A stretch of 64,000 bases of DNA from Colletotrichum lupini. Lineage: Eukaryota > Ascomycota > Sordariomycetes > Glomerellales > Glomerellaceae. Below, in pieces: positions 35,601 to 47,969 of this stretch. The notes beneath the pieces are model-generated. The model had not been told where the DNA came from and did not search any database. It saw only the letters and a program-made list of their open reading frames with translations. The translations under genes were made by a program, and so were the position numbers. Each line of letters opens with the position of its first letter. The first letter of the stretch is position 1. The stretch is from positions 3,658,001 through 3,722,000 of the forward strand of contig NC_064681.1 in NCBI RefSeq assembly GCF_023278565.1, read 5' to 3'.

Positions 35601-35799
35601 TTAATTTAACTATTATAATTAGAGGTATAATTCGACCTCGGGCCCGTTTACTAAGTTATCTCCTTTTCCCCCTTTTTTTTACTCTTTTTATATAACCTAT
35701 CCCTTTATTTATATAATAACTTTTCCGCTACTTACGAATTACTCTAATCCCTTATTTAGTACTACTTTTATAAAAGCGTTTACGAGGTTATTTTTACTA

Positions 35800-38120
35800 T
35801 TAATCTAACGGATCTTAAGTATCTCGCGCCTTTTATATAATTATTTAAAGACTATAATATTAATTATAAACCTCTTTTCCTTTATTATTCCTAATTTAAT
35901 AAAGCATTCGTATAGCGAATAAAAATCGGTATAAATAACTATTAAAATAAATAAAAGGCTAATTCGATTAGTAATCTTCTTTAGCATTATTAAAATCGTA
36001 TAAGAGAGGTTAACGCCGTTAATTATATTATAAACCTCTAACGCTAACATACTCCTCGTTACTTACTTACTTTTAATTAACGAGTAATAAATTATATTAC
36101 TATATATAATAAATTCGCTCTTACCTATACTCTCGTTAACTAAGATAATAATATACCCTAATTACGAAATAAAGTCGTTATTATTTATAAATAACCTATT
36201 AATAAAGACGTAGAGCTTACTAATTATAAAGTTAATTAAGTAATAAACGAGACCTCGATTAAAATTCGTTTACTACTACTTAAGCCGCTTATTAAGTATT
36301 TTAATATCTCGTTTAGTTAAATTTATAGCCTACGCTACCCTAGCGCAATTAAAAGTCGCCTTAGGCTAATAAATACTTATAATATATACCCCTCGCACAA
36401 GCTTAGCCTTATACTACTTCTTAATATTAATTATATTTAGATTAACGAGGTTAATCTTCTCGCCCTACCCCTTTTATTAAAAAACGACGGTTTCCTTTTT
36501 AATTATAAAAATCCTATTATTAAATACTAGGGGGGTATTTATTATAAAAACCTCTTTTAACTTCGCTACGAAGCCCGCTTTTTAAAGCTCCTTATCCTCC
36601 TTCTTTATAAAGTTAATATCAGATAGGCCTAATATATCGTTAGTTTATATTCCGACGATCCTAAATTAGTTATTTTCGTACTCTATAATTAATAAGCACG
36701 GGTCGTATATAGAGGTAACTATTAATAATTAATTAATATAAAAATTATAATAAGTAGCCCACTAATAGGTACCCAATTTTATGAGCCTATATAATAACTT
36801 TAGCACTTTAATAATCGTACTTTTTAAGTACTTACTAGCCATTTCCTTCGGTAAATAGGCCAGGATTTTCTTTATAAACCCTATGGCCGATTAGGTATAG
36901 GCCTAGGTAATATCATAGCTCTAAATCTCATATCCCTTTTTCTATAGTAATACTATTAGTACTATTATTAATCGTTAGCTATAGCGCTATATAATAGGTA
37001 ATTATATAAGTAGCGTCGCTTTTTTAACGTCGCTATACCCCTAAATTACGTATTTAAACTTCTTATACGGTTAGGGTATTCCTTTTCCTTTAATTTCACA
37101 AACTATTCGTAATTTAAATATATAAAAGTTTATATACTTTTCTAAATCGTAAAAAATAAATTAATAGACCCCTCGATTGCGCAGAGTATTTATTTTAATA
37201 AAATCTAATTCCTTATATAGCTTTCTAGTAGTTATAATTACGCCTTCTTTACGTAGTTTAACTACTAGCTCGAAATCGGCTTTCTCTTTTATTATATAAA
37301 AAGTATTAATTACCTTGTTACTAATAATAAATTGCTACGTTAGTACTTACCGTTATAATCTCTCGCAACGTCTCGTTAGTAATATTAATACCCTTTCGGT
37401 AATTTCCTTTTCTTTATTATTTATTAATATTACTACGACGATTTTGTTAAAAATAATTTCTTATACCTCTACTGCGGGTTATATAGCTTCCCCTAGCTCT
37501 TCTTCTTTTTATAAATTAAAAATTACCTCAATAGGATCTATATAATATAATTTAACTACTATAATTAATACCTCGAGTAGCTAGTCGCAATCTCTCGTAA
37601 CTATATAAAAACGCTCGTTAACGAAAATTAATTTATATAGCCTAGCCTATTATTAAATAATTTCGCACTATACTCGTATATCTAAATTTAAGGGTATATT
37701 TAAATTAACCCCTATATTAGGCTTATTGCGTATAGTAATTACTTTATTAACTTACTTTCTTATACTTACCTTACGTAGTGCTTATATTACTTTTTTAATT
37801 ACTTAAGCTCGCTAGCTTATGTTTAGTAATAGTAGCAAAGCTAAGGTCGTTCTTAAATATACTTTAAATACTAAAAGCGTCGGTATAAGCCCGTTAGGCC
37901 TTATAGTATCGTTATAATATTTAAATACTATCTAAAAGCATTCGTTATTATTAAAATCGGGATTTTCCTCTTTAATAATTTTAAACGCTCTTTTTAACTA
38001 CTAGTGCGCCCTTTTTACTTTTTTAATATTATAATACGCTTTAATAAGCACGACTTTTAACTATATACTATAAGCCGTTGCATTTTCTTTAAATTCTATT
38101 AATTTAAAACTAGTATTAGC
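35800..38120 (-). pseudogene. Stop-riddled integrase / reverse transcriptase / RNase H relic of the Copia-type polyprotein
   Basis: Minus-strand frames, ignoring RIP stops, give an integrase C-terminal part (RPNGLIPTLLVFKVYLRTTL), a Copia-type reverse transcriptase (ATYDPC-like block with a FRIVGI segment about 30 residues later), and an RNase H domain. The RNase H part is the only stretch still open: 35841-36050 carries MLALEVYNIINGV and YTDFYSLYECFIKLGIIKEK. The Asp in YTDF corresponds to the DSYSLYEC catalytic region of related elements. No functional protein can be made. Confidence 0.72.
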
Positions 38121-41100
38121 GTCGGTTCTAATATTATTTAGCGGTCCTTAGTATATATCGATCTAGCTTTTTTGTAAAGCTACCTATACTATTTTTACTT
38201 ATAAATCCCGTAAGAATTACTTTATTTAGAATAATATAGCCTCGTTAATTATATATAAGACCGGTCGACTATTTAAATAAAAAATATTAATAACGATCTC
38301 CTAATTAAAGTTAAGCTTATTACGTAATTTAAATTTAAATTTACGTAGGCTTTGCGCATTTATTTAGTATTAGTAATATACTTTTATTAATTACTCTAGC
38401 GCCCCTATTTTAATATTATTATTACTTAATTACTTTAGGAAGTTATATAGCTTCGTAATTAATAAGTAGCTAAATCTCTAGTATAGTTATCTAAGCTCAC
38501 TTTCCGTTAGGTAATTAATTAACTTTATATCGTTAATAAGCCTTATAAACGCATACCCCTATCGTTATTTAACTATTTTAAAATACTTATAGCTAAAGAT
38601 TCTATTCCTCGTATTATTAAATATAATACTTAATCGATCTATATTTTTTAAATATAAGAGAAATAGGGTATTAACGGGTAGGATATAAAAAGTTATCGTT
38701 CCGAAGTACGTCTCTACTTCTACTATACCTAGGGTAACGATTTCTTTACCTAAGCTAAAGCTAATCTTTATAATACCCGCTATTAATATATTAAGCGTTA
38801 CTAATGCGATTTTCTATAGCGCTTAGAATTACCTTTTTCCTCTTATTAACTATTACGATGCCCTAGTATTTAGGATAATCCTATAGAAATTATTTAAGCC
38901 GTACCTTTCGCTCGCGTAGAATACTTATATAAGCTTAGTATTTAAGTAATTTAAATAATATAAAAAGGGCCCCTCTAGCTACTTTTAGAATTACTTAGTA
39001 CTATATCTCTTCTCTTTAGATATTAAAAGAGTAGAATTCTGCGCTATTAGATTCGTCCTTTTGCCTACTTCTATATCCGTCGTCTAAGGGACCTTCCCTT
39101 ATTATTTATAAATAAAAGCCTACTTATTAAGGGCTTCTACTACTTTTTATTTATTTAGCCTCGTATATCCTCCCGAGGCTAACGGGGCAAAGAAAGAGTA
39201 GTTAATATCGTTAACTTCGTTATAATCTAATTCGTTAGTATAAGAGGTAAAATCTTCCTTATTTTCTAAATTTTCTATAAGGTGCGAGTACTTTAGGCCA
39301 CTAAATTAGCTACTTTTACTAGGTTCCGTACCCCTAGATCTACCCTTATATATAATAAGGAATTAGTTAAATTAATAAGAGCTAGTTTTACTATTTACTA
39401 CCCTTAATTTTCTATATTATTCGTATAATTTAGTACGCTCTTCCTTAGAGTAGCTACTTAACTAATATCTATCCTTTTTATAAATAAAATACTACTTCTT
39501 TTATTACCCTACTCGCGAGTTAAATCTCTATTTATTTAATAAATCTAAGATTCCTTATTAGTAATTACCGTACCTAGCTTCTTTTCCTTTTTTATTATAC
39601 GTTCGGTTAACCTAATAGTATTAGTAAGGGCTATCGTATACTTAAAAATAAGTTTAGTACGGCATTCTTACCTTAATATTAAAGCTAGATCTTAGCCTCG
39701 AGTAGAGCGTCTCGTAGTTTTTAGGTACTTAGTATAGAGTTATTTTTGCTTCTAAAACGCGCTAGACTATAATATAAAAATAATCTAACTTTCCGCTCGT
39801 TAGTCCCCTTATTTAGCTAGGTTTTCGCTAGCTTATTAATTCGATTAATAAGCTCTTTAAGGATTTTTACTCGCAATTTACCCTCTATTATCCTAGCTAT
39901 AAATATAAAAAAAATCGCTCGTAGCTTAGATAGGAGCTCTAAATTCTTATTATAAGTCTCGAAGCGGCTTTGGATTACGTTAATAATACTAAAAAAGTCG
40001 TTCCGATCGAGATTACGTACCGCTTTATAATAATAATTAGAAGCCTTACTTATGAGTACGATATTAATTACTAAATAGTACTAGTATTTTCTAATCCTAA
40101 CTTTTTCGTAATAGTTATAAAACATCGTTAGGGTCTTTTATAAAACCTCATACTTCCCCCCAAAATATAATTTCTTTTTTAAAAAAATCTTTTTAAAATT
40201 TATAAATTACTTCGTATTTATTACTATATTTTCGGTATTTATATACGATCCCTGCGTCGCTATGTATTATTAATAACTTTGGGTAGTCTACCTCCTTTCT
40301 TACTAGCTAATTAGTACCGAATTTTATATTAATAGCGGTAACGAGCTATAGATTAAAATAAGCAAAATTATTAATTATCGTACTTTTAGCACTATATTTT
40401 ACTTCTATATATCCTTCTATAATAACAAATTACCGTTAGTAATTATAAAAAGAAAATCTAGGTCGTTTACCTTTTTTCTAAATTTATTAAAGCAATTATA
40501 CGCCTTATTAACTTATACCTAGGTCTATATTACGAATTCCTCCTCTATAATCGTTACTACTAGGATTTCGTAAGGTTCTCGTAATTATAATTACGTTAGT
40601 AGTACCCCTCGCTTATAGAAAAATCTATTAACTGCTTTTGTAATTCCTAAGTTTGCGCTTACGAACTATTTATCTAGTTAATAGCTAAGGTCGTTTATAA
40701 TTTCGTAAAATAGGGGTTGCCCCTATAGCCTCTTTTTTTTATAAACCTTAGTTAAATAAATTAATATTACGTTAATTTACTCGCTATTAAGTTAATTCGT
40801 AATTCTATATATCTACGTTCCCTAATAGTCCGGGTTAATATTTACCTACTTATAAGGGATTAGGATTCCGTTTAGGATCGGGTTTCTTCTTCTTCTTCTT
40901 TACCCTAACTTACTAAGGGTCGTGCTCTAGTTTATACCTATATTAATAGTCGCTAGCGTATTTAATCTTAATAAGGATATATTTAATCCGCGCGCTAGTT
41001 ATAATAAATCCGTACTTTCGCTACTTAACGAATTTATTAAGGTTTAAGAAATTCCTACTTCCTCTCGCTATCTTACTACTACTCTCGTTTTTACTATTTT

Positions 41101-42543
41101 TAGTAATTATTATTACCTTTTTAAATCGCTAGCTATCGTACTTACTAAGATCCTCCTTTTTATTTAATATAAAAGGGTAAGTTTTAGTAATTCCTTTTAA
41201 TAATAGTAGTAATAAACGTTTATATTACTATAAGAAAATGTAATAATTAGTCTCGGGATCTTTACTAGTTACTAATTTCCGCTATCCCGTATACTTTTAA
41301 CCTCCTAAGCCTCGTGCTTTTTATAATTTCTAAATAGCTTCCTTCCTTAACCTACCTCCTCTAGGGCGGTATTTTATAAAAATAGTTAAAAATAGACGCT
41401 AAGCGGCTCGTAAAGGAGCCGTATAAGTAGTTAAGTATGGTTAGTAAAGTTAAGTCCTCTTTCTTATAAAGTCGCGCAGTTATTAAAAATACTTACTACG
41501 ATTTACGCTTATATTAACTAAGGTTAGATACTTTAAAGATCCTTTTTCTTACGGCCTCTCGGTGCCCTATTTTATAGTTTCCTAAGCAGTCTTTTTTATA
41601 AGCTAATTATAGTTAAGTAATTATCGCTTACTAATAATCCCTTTTATTACTTAATTAATTTCTTAAAATTAATAATCTCGCGCCGGGAGCTAATATAAAA
41701 AAAAGCCTTTTAGCGGCCCTCTAAAAGATTCTTTTTTTTTCTCTTTAAATCCTTATCTTTTTAGCCTTTTCTTAAGTTAATAATAACTCTAGCGGGAGGT
41801 CGTAGGACTACTTTAGGGTAGCCGCCTTCTTTTTAAATTAATCTCTAAAATCCGTAATACTCTTAACTTAATATTATTAAAACCTCTAAATCCCCTCCTC
41901 CCTTATTAAACCGTCCCCTATACTATATTCCTAAGTAATACCCGGGGGGTAGTTAAGGGAGCTATAAAGAGGTCGTCTAGATCGCGGGCTTAAGGTCGTA
42001 CTTATAAGATCTTCGTAATAATAAACTTTTCTATATACTATAAATCTCTTAGCTTAATAACTCCTATAAGGTTACCTTCGCTACTAAGTAAGAATATTTA
42101 CGTTTAGAGATCCCCTTTTTTAATCGCATAGTACTCTTTTATACTATATTATTAAGCTCGTTTATTGCGCTAATTAATTAAGTAAGTAGTCGTTACGTAA
42201 GTATTTCCTTTTACTAATTTAATTAGTTAATTTCTAATTATAAGCCGGCTATAGAAAAGTCGTTTAGTAAAAAAGCTACTTGGGGCGATAGTAAAAAAAC
42301 TAATTATTTAAATAGTTCTATTAATTAACGTAGTTTAATATAGTAAACGTCGACCTCTTATAAGTAATAAAGGGCTACGATTACTTAATTCCGTGCGGTA
42401 TTCGAGAATTACCTCTTTTTTTATTTATTTTTATAAAGTTAATTAGTACGAATCTCCTATTCCGTATAGTATTAAGAGGTCGTCTCTTCTACGTAGCGAG
42501 ATACCTTACTAATTTATAATAATAGAATTTAATTACTAATTAG

Positions 42544-42745
42544 TATTAGTATCCTTATTATAAGGTAGTTAGTTCGAACCGTAATTAATAAAGAGATTAA
42601 TTAAACTATTTAAATATTTACGTAAGTGTAAAAAGGAGGTTCTAACTATAAGTTAGGCTAGCTATGATAATCGTAAATAGGGCCCCCAATTGGCCCCTGC
42701 GCAGTCGGCTGTATGCCGCGGTCGAATTAGACTTCCAATCCGACA
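42544..42745 (-). repeat. 5' LTR of the Copia-type element (right copy)
   Basis: Direct repeat of 35379-35580. The outer edge ends CCGACA, followed by the GGGGT target duplication; its right-hand 50 bases are less mutated than the left copy. Confidence 0.92.
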
Positions 42746-42750
42746 GGGGT

Positions 42751-43745
42751 ATTGCATCTCCTGACCACCATGCAGCCCAAGGGTGCCATAAGAGTCCAGT
42801 GATGAAGGATTAATTTCGTATTGTCTACTTTATGCCATGGGATTCTCACTTCTACAAGCTTCGATCGCAGTCTCAAGGATCTTGATGCAAGGCCCCGTTC
42901 GTGCTGCAGTCCCTCTGACCAGTCCTCTTCGAAGTTACCGTATCACTGTGCTAACAAATGTTTCTTCATCCATCTAGGGTGGGCGTATGTACCTACTTCA
43001 TGGAGCATTAAACACTCTTTACATGTAACGGAAAATACTCATGATAAATGCTGCCATCTTCAGGAAAAGGTCGTTGATTATCTGAGCTCTATCGTCTCTT
43101 AGCTTGATAAAAGGTAAGGTAATTAGAGTCAGGCATCACAAAACTGTCACTTGATTAAAGCTAACAGCCTTAGTTCATGTATACCTTGTGCCAGTATATA
43201 AGTAGTCAGGCAGAAAAGCAGGTACGTCGCCACTGTGAGTCGAATACCATCCAGAACTTGGAAGCCACACGATTGACAATTTCAGTGATACAGACCTTTT
43301 TACTAGTCGGAAGAGTTGAAAGAAACGTTCTATTGAAACTACCTTGAGATCAATAAAACTTTGTGTCATGCGCGCCATGTCCACAAACGCTGTTGGACTC
43401 CACCAACCTTACACGGCACACTAAGGTTCCAAAGTCAATTTTGAGTGAGGCCGCAACCTTTTGGATCTTAATTGCGAGAGTCTGTTCAAACGTTGGCAAT
43501 CATCGTAGGCTGTGGACACATATAGTCGAGAGCTCTACTGCCTAAAACTTGAAGAGTGCCAAATTCTTCCAAATCTCCATCTGTCTCAAAAGTCTCCCCC
43601 GCCTACAGCGATCAAAAGTCGATAACCCCCCCCCCCCCCCCTTCCAAATTTGCATTAGAAATCATCTCTCATACCAGGCATAGATCCCGCACAAACTTCC
43701 GGCAATCCGGAAGCCATCAATGCATCAGATACTGTCTCTCTTGCA
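42751..43745. other. Intergenic stretch with C16 homopolymer
   Basis: No supported gene. A run of 16 C residues lies at 43626-43641. The short frames present have no recognisable motif. The right part may hold an unseen first exon of the F-box-like relic. Confidence 0.5.
43626..43641. repeat. C16 homopolymer
   Basis: Sixteen consecutive C residues; a run of this length is prone to length variation and to assembly error. Confidence 0.95.
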
Positions 43746-44945
43746 GTGAACAGGAAACATCCTCTAGTAACCATCACGAGCCTACCAGACGAGGTCCATC
43801 ACTTGGTAGCTTCAAATCTCTGCGAGCATTGCACAGGTTGTCTCACCAACCCAGACCAACCAAGCCACACCAATAGCGCCGAGCTTTTCAACCTCTATCT
43901 TGTTGACACTCACTGGCGAGACATTGCAACTCCGTACCTCTATCATGTCTGGGTTCTGCGTCAGACGTCAGAAAGCGCTTTTGCTGGTGTACACGCTCTT
44001 TGAACGTCCTGATCTCGCCAAACACATCCAGTAATTTTCTTTCAGAGAAGTCCAACCTCAGGCAATGGAAATCCCAAAGTTCGCCGTCTGAGAAGTCTTG
44101 AAATTTTACGAACCATGCCTCTCTTGGCACCTATGCACTGAAGCCGGTGGTAGAAATCGGCACAAGGTTGCGGGGCATGGTCTCCTCCGAGGGACAGCTA
44201 TGTGGCACCAGTGGTTGATGCTGCAAACACCAGCCCTAGACACAGTATCAGTATATCATCAACACCAACTACATTTTCATGAGTACCCAGACATCGAGAA
44301 ATTGGCTTTTATAGGAACTCAGCGCAACATGGACATTCCCACGATGCTGATGTTCGACAGCCCTTCATATGTCCCTCGTCAAGTTTACCCGCATACAACC
44401 GGCTGCTACGGACGCTACGGGCCCTACGGATGGCCTTTCGACGATAGTCGCAGCTTGCGTGATCTTGCAATCGAACGCATGTTCATACGCTGTGGCGGCA
44501 TGGAAGGAATACAGTATATTAGCCACGGCCACATGGATTGGGTGGCGTGCCAAAACCTGAATGACTCTTGCGTGAGCTATACAATGGTAATGACCTGGTA
44601 TGATCGCTTCCATCTTCCTCGCGATGCTTATCTCTTCGGGGTGGCTTCCGAGCCGTTTTCTTAGTCTACAATGTACAAGGACTGCTAGAACGTACCAAAA
44701 GAGGAGAGCTTCCCCAGTTTCGTGCCTTACACATCATCGCCGAAACCAACGCGGTAGAAATGAGCCCTGAGGAGCTGGTGATCAGACGACAACTAGAGGA
44801 TTTGGGAGTGGAGCTCAAGTTTTATGAGCAAGACATACTGCACGGTGTGGATTACGCGGTCCTGGAAGATGAAGGCTGGACAGTAAATGATAAGATTGGA
44901 GGTTCGCTTGACTTTCAATTCTCGTCCAAGGAAACATCGTCCTGA
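43746..44945 (+). pseudogene. Broken F-box-like gene with two frameshifts and two stops
   Basis: Three frames chain into one protein. The first frame opens with TSLPDEVHHLVASNLCEHCT and DTHWRDIATPYLYHVW, an F-box-like start. A shift near 43985-43993 leads to TLFERPDLAKHI, then TAA and TGA stops, then a long open stretch (44098-44661) with WHQWLMLQTPALDTVSVY and RSLRDLAIERMFIRC. A second one-base shift at about 44661 leads to VYNVQGLLERTKRGELPQFR and RRQLEDLGVELKFYEQD, ending at 44945. The GELPQFRALHI plus LEDLGVEL signature matches GDLPEFRTLHI plus LENLGVEV of the intact gene at 27309-28757, so both belong to one family. I cannot fully exclude that one shift hides a short intron. Confidence 0.6.
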
Positions 44946-45205
44946 GGCTTTGAGCCCCGAGAGATCACACGTTACCGAAGCTATGCACTATTCGAGAACA
45001 TAGTATGGTACTTTATTTGCTTTTAATAAGAAGGTATCTCCAGACCATCTCAACAAGTTCAAATTACCGTCAGATGATGAATGAACATTTTAGGTGCCTA
45101 GTGACTTCACATGGCACCGCTCAGCCTGGCTCGGTAATTAAATGTCACTGTTTCCGACCTCCTCTACATTGCTCCTTAGTCACGCCTTTCCCGGAGAACA
45201 TTGCT

Positions 45206-45871
45206 CTAGAAAGCAGCAAGACCACCGAGAGCAAGCATGCCAAGGGCACCCATAGAAGCCAAAGCAGGAGCAGCACCAGCCTGAGAAGCAGTGGTAGCCG
45301 CGGCAGCCGTGCTGCTAGCGCCGGCAGTCGGTGTGGCGGTGATCGAGACAGAGGCAGTCGCGTTAGAAGCAGCGGTCGATGCAGAAGCGGCGGCAGATGA
45401 CAGAGATACGATGGCAGAAGAAATGACGGCGGAGGCGGAGGCGGAGGCAGAGTCGACGGGAGGAGCGGAGGCGCCGCCGGTGACCTCGCGGCAGAACTTG
45501 CCGGCGGCGGGGAGGAGCTGACCTGTTGTTGAGAGCAAGTGTCAGTCATGGTGTTGAGGCTGTTGCCTGGAAGATTGAAGGCGTGGAGCCTGGTAGATGT
45601 GCAAAACAGAAAAGGACTAAAGTGAAGTTGACGTACCAATAGCAACGTCAGAGCCGCAGGCTTGAAGGACGCAGTTGACGCCGACGGTGTAGATGCTGCG
45701 GTAGTTGTCCGCCTCGCAGACGCAGGCAGAGTCGTCAATGCTGCTGCACTTGGTGCCGTCCTTTACGGCCTTTGTGAGGCACTCGATGGAACACTTGGGG
45801 ACGACGTCTGTGAACTTTTGTTGGGCCACGGCAAGGCCGGCGGTAGCCAGGAGGACGTATGAGCACTTCAT
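45206..45871 (-). CDS. CFEM-domain GPI-anchored cell wall protein (183 aa)
   Basis: Exons on the minus strand are 45637-45871 and 45206-45522, with a 114-nt intron (GTACGT donor, AACAACAG acceptor), giving 183 residues. The product has a signal peptide (MKCSYVLLATAGLAVA) and one CFEM domain with all eight cysteines: PKC, IEC, TKC, SAC-VC, VNC, QAC and, from exon 2, KFC. Asp in the SSIDDSACVC block sits where CFEM proteins such as Csa2 place the heme-iron ligand. A long Ser/Ala/Thr-rich stalk follows, then a hydrophobic C terminus (MGALGMLALGGLAAF) typical of a GPI signal. CFEM proteins act in heme/iron capture, wall structure, adhesion or host interaction; sequence alone does not decide. The splice supplies the eighth cysteine, which supports the model. 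Confidence 0.92.
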
Positions 45872-46862
45872 CTTGAGGACTGTGATGAGGTTTACGGCTT
45901 TTCAGACGACACAAGAGACAGACTTTTTGGTGATGCTAACCAAGGAATTAGGAGACGAGTGATGGGCGCGGAAAAGAGAAAGGAAATCTTAGCACGTCTA
46001 GCTCTTGCCGGAGGTACATACGATGTTATATATGTACAAACACATAGGGCCTTCCAAGTCCATGGCTACCTTGGAGGGCAGGCCATGTTTCTGGACAATG
46101 TGAGAGTCAGGCCTCTGCATGTGGCGTCCGCACGCGAGGTAGTTCGACCCTCCCTCACTCCATCACCAGCGTTATTAGAATAAGGCGTTCGTGTTGAGTG
46201 ATCCGATGGTGCATCCAAAGCCAGGGTCGGTTAGATGGTCCGGCCAACTTGACAAGAGGTTGTACCTCTATGCATGGCAGCCATGCCAGATCAGGATGCT
46301 CGGTTAGAGCTCTCTCGCTTCATTCGGGTCGCGTCCAGGGGCTTTTTGACGGTGAGGTGGAGAGGGGGACGCTAGCTTGGCCGTTGGTGAGAAGTGTCAT
46401 TGGCTGGAGGGGAGTGAAGAGATTGATAAAGGTTGCAGAGGAGGCGTGGGGTAGTGGACGAAGAAAGTTATCTGATCCATCAGATAAGATTGGATGGCGT
46501 CGGCCCTCTAAGTAGGCCTAGGCAAGTTTTCAGCTTTGGCCCTGGTGTGCTCTAGCTACACCAGGTTAGTCCCAGTCCCTCATGGATTCCCCTGCCCTTG
46601 CTCGGTACGTGTTCCGATCAGTGAGCGCTTTTCCATCTCGTTGGTCATATTGACGATGTTGGTCCATGGTAGGCAAGGAACTTTTGCTCAGCCCGAGGAT
46701 GAGCTCGGGAAGACATGTGAAGGGCTTTCAGCGTGGTCAATCGTGTGTGTTTCCGCTCCCTATAACTTAATGCAAAGCCACTATAGGTTGTACTTCGATT
46801 CGCAGTGAGTCAGGTTGATCAAGTGAAATCATGGCATTCTTTTTCTCTCGCTACATGATGGT
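45872..46862. other. Intergenic stretch
   Basis: No supported gene. The left part is the CFEM upstream region. Confidence 0.55.
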
Positions 46863-47168
46863 CTATAGCCTGCGATAGTATCCAAACGGATGTGATTCTT
46901 GGGCAACTTGAAGTTCTCGTAACTGGAGAAAAAAAAGGCTAGTTCGGTCTTCGGCGATGAAAACATGCCAGCAAAGCGGAGAATCGACAGGGGTCGCGAT
47001 GTGCGCTAGGTTCATGAGCTTGACGTGACGAGGTCCAGTAATAAATACGTAGGCTCGGCCGATTTGCTCCAATTCGGACGACAGCACGTGGACGGTGGAT
47101 GAATGGAAGCGCAAGGTAATACGGACAAACTTGGGCATACCATCAGCGAGAGTTGAACTTTTGGTCAT
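46863..47168 (-). pseudogene. Possible F-box-like gene fragment (101 codons)
   Basis: An open frame on the minus strand with protein-like composition. It contains FITGPRHVKLMNLAHIA and LQLRELQVAQESHP, which resembles the middle part (TRAKHVKLPVQW) of the F-box-like protein at 27309. It lacks an F-box and any C-terminal half, so a gene fragment is more likely than a full gene. Confidence is low because the similarity is short. Confidence 0.3.
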
Positions 47169-47969
47169 TGGCTTGCACCTTCACGAGAGGTATGCGCCTT
47201 ATGCTGGCTAAGGTAGTCTCTTGTCGGAGTCTCTTATTCATGATCAAGCTAAGGTGGTCTGAATACCTCAGGAAGTAGAAGAATTGTCTTGGATTGAAGC
47301 GTCCTTGTCTGATAAGAACTGGCCTTTAGCAAGCTGAGTTCGGCGAGCAACAGACGCGCAAGAGAGGGAATTGTTTGAGAAGAATTCTTCCTTCAGAGAA
47401 ATTCCTAAGGTGTGGCTAGAGGAACACAATGTGGCTGAGATGTAAGGTTATCCGTCGCTGTGGCTTTGTGGCTGACTTATCATCAGCCACATAACGGAGT
47501 ATCGCCCGGCGTTGCCTGATTCTTCCACTCCGGACGATTCCGTCCCGTTGAGCCGGCGATTGGTGCACCATTGCCGCGGTACGTACTCACCGAGTCCCGA
47601 CAAGTGGCCGATAACGCAATCGTTTTAGAGCACACACCTTCGGCGGGCAACAGCAATTGACCAAATGGAAAGAACCTTGCCCTGCTGCTGCCCTGCGGGA
47701 AAGAGTCATCGCAGCGAGGGAAGCAGCAGAGAAGTGGGCCCGTCGTCACGTTGGCCCGCAGACCTGGAACCCCGCCAAAGCAAAACCTGCCCCTCCATGG
47801 CCGATTTTTAAACCCCGCGTCTTCCCCTTCTGATTGTTTTTGTGAAGTTATCGCAGACCGACGTTGCGATCGCAGCAACCCATACTTTGGACAATTCGCT
47901 AAACAAGTTGCTTGTTGCTATACACACATTCTCTCATTCTCTCGCACATTTCAATCCATACCGGACGCC
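47169..47969. other. Upstream region of the adenylosuccinate synthetase gene
   Basis: No supported gene. The last 130 bases before the ATG are CT-rich, as in many highly expressed housekeeping genes of ascomycetes. Confidence 0.55.

Larger units (their letters stand above)
35379..42745 (-). mobile_element. Full-length RIPed Ty1/Copia-type LTR retrotransposon (7367 bp)
   Basis: Bounded by two 202-bp direct LTRs (35379-35580 and 42544-42745) and by a perfect 5-bp target duplication GGGGT (35374-35378 and 42746-42750). The intact outer ends are TG and CA. The coding strand is minus. A purine tract (minus strand, 35585-35600) abuts the downstream LTR. On the minus strand stop-broken traces follow in the order integrase (near 37862-37911, NDTIRPNGLIPTLLVF), reverse transcriptase (YDPC at 36696-36707) and RNase H (near 35840-36053), the gag-integrase-RT order of Copia elements. 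The whole body is TA-saturated. Every LTR-LTR difference I found (about 26 of 202) is a transition, fitting RIP rather than age alone. Confidence 0.9.

Noticed and set aside
37315..37545. Short open frame in the retrotransposon body on the plus strand.
   Set aside because: Lies antisense to the polyprotein relic; TA-rich sequence yields random frames.
1765..42745. CRISPR array or origin in the TA-rich blocks.
   Set aside because: No regularly spaced direct repeats; the TA richness is explained by RIP of two defined mobile elements.
45145..45738. A 197-codon proline-rich minus-strand frame overlapping the CFEM gene.
   Set aside because: It is the Ser/Ala-rich stalk of the CFEM protein read out of frame.
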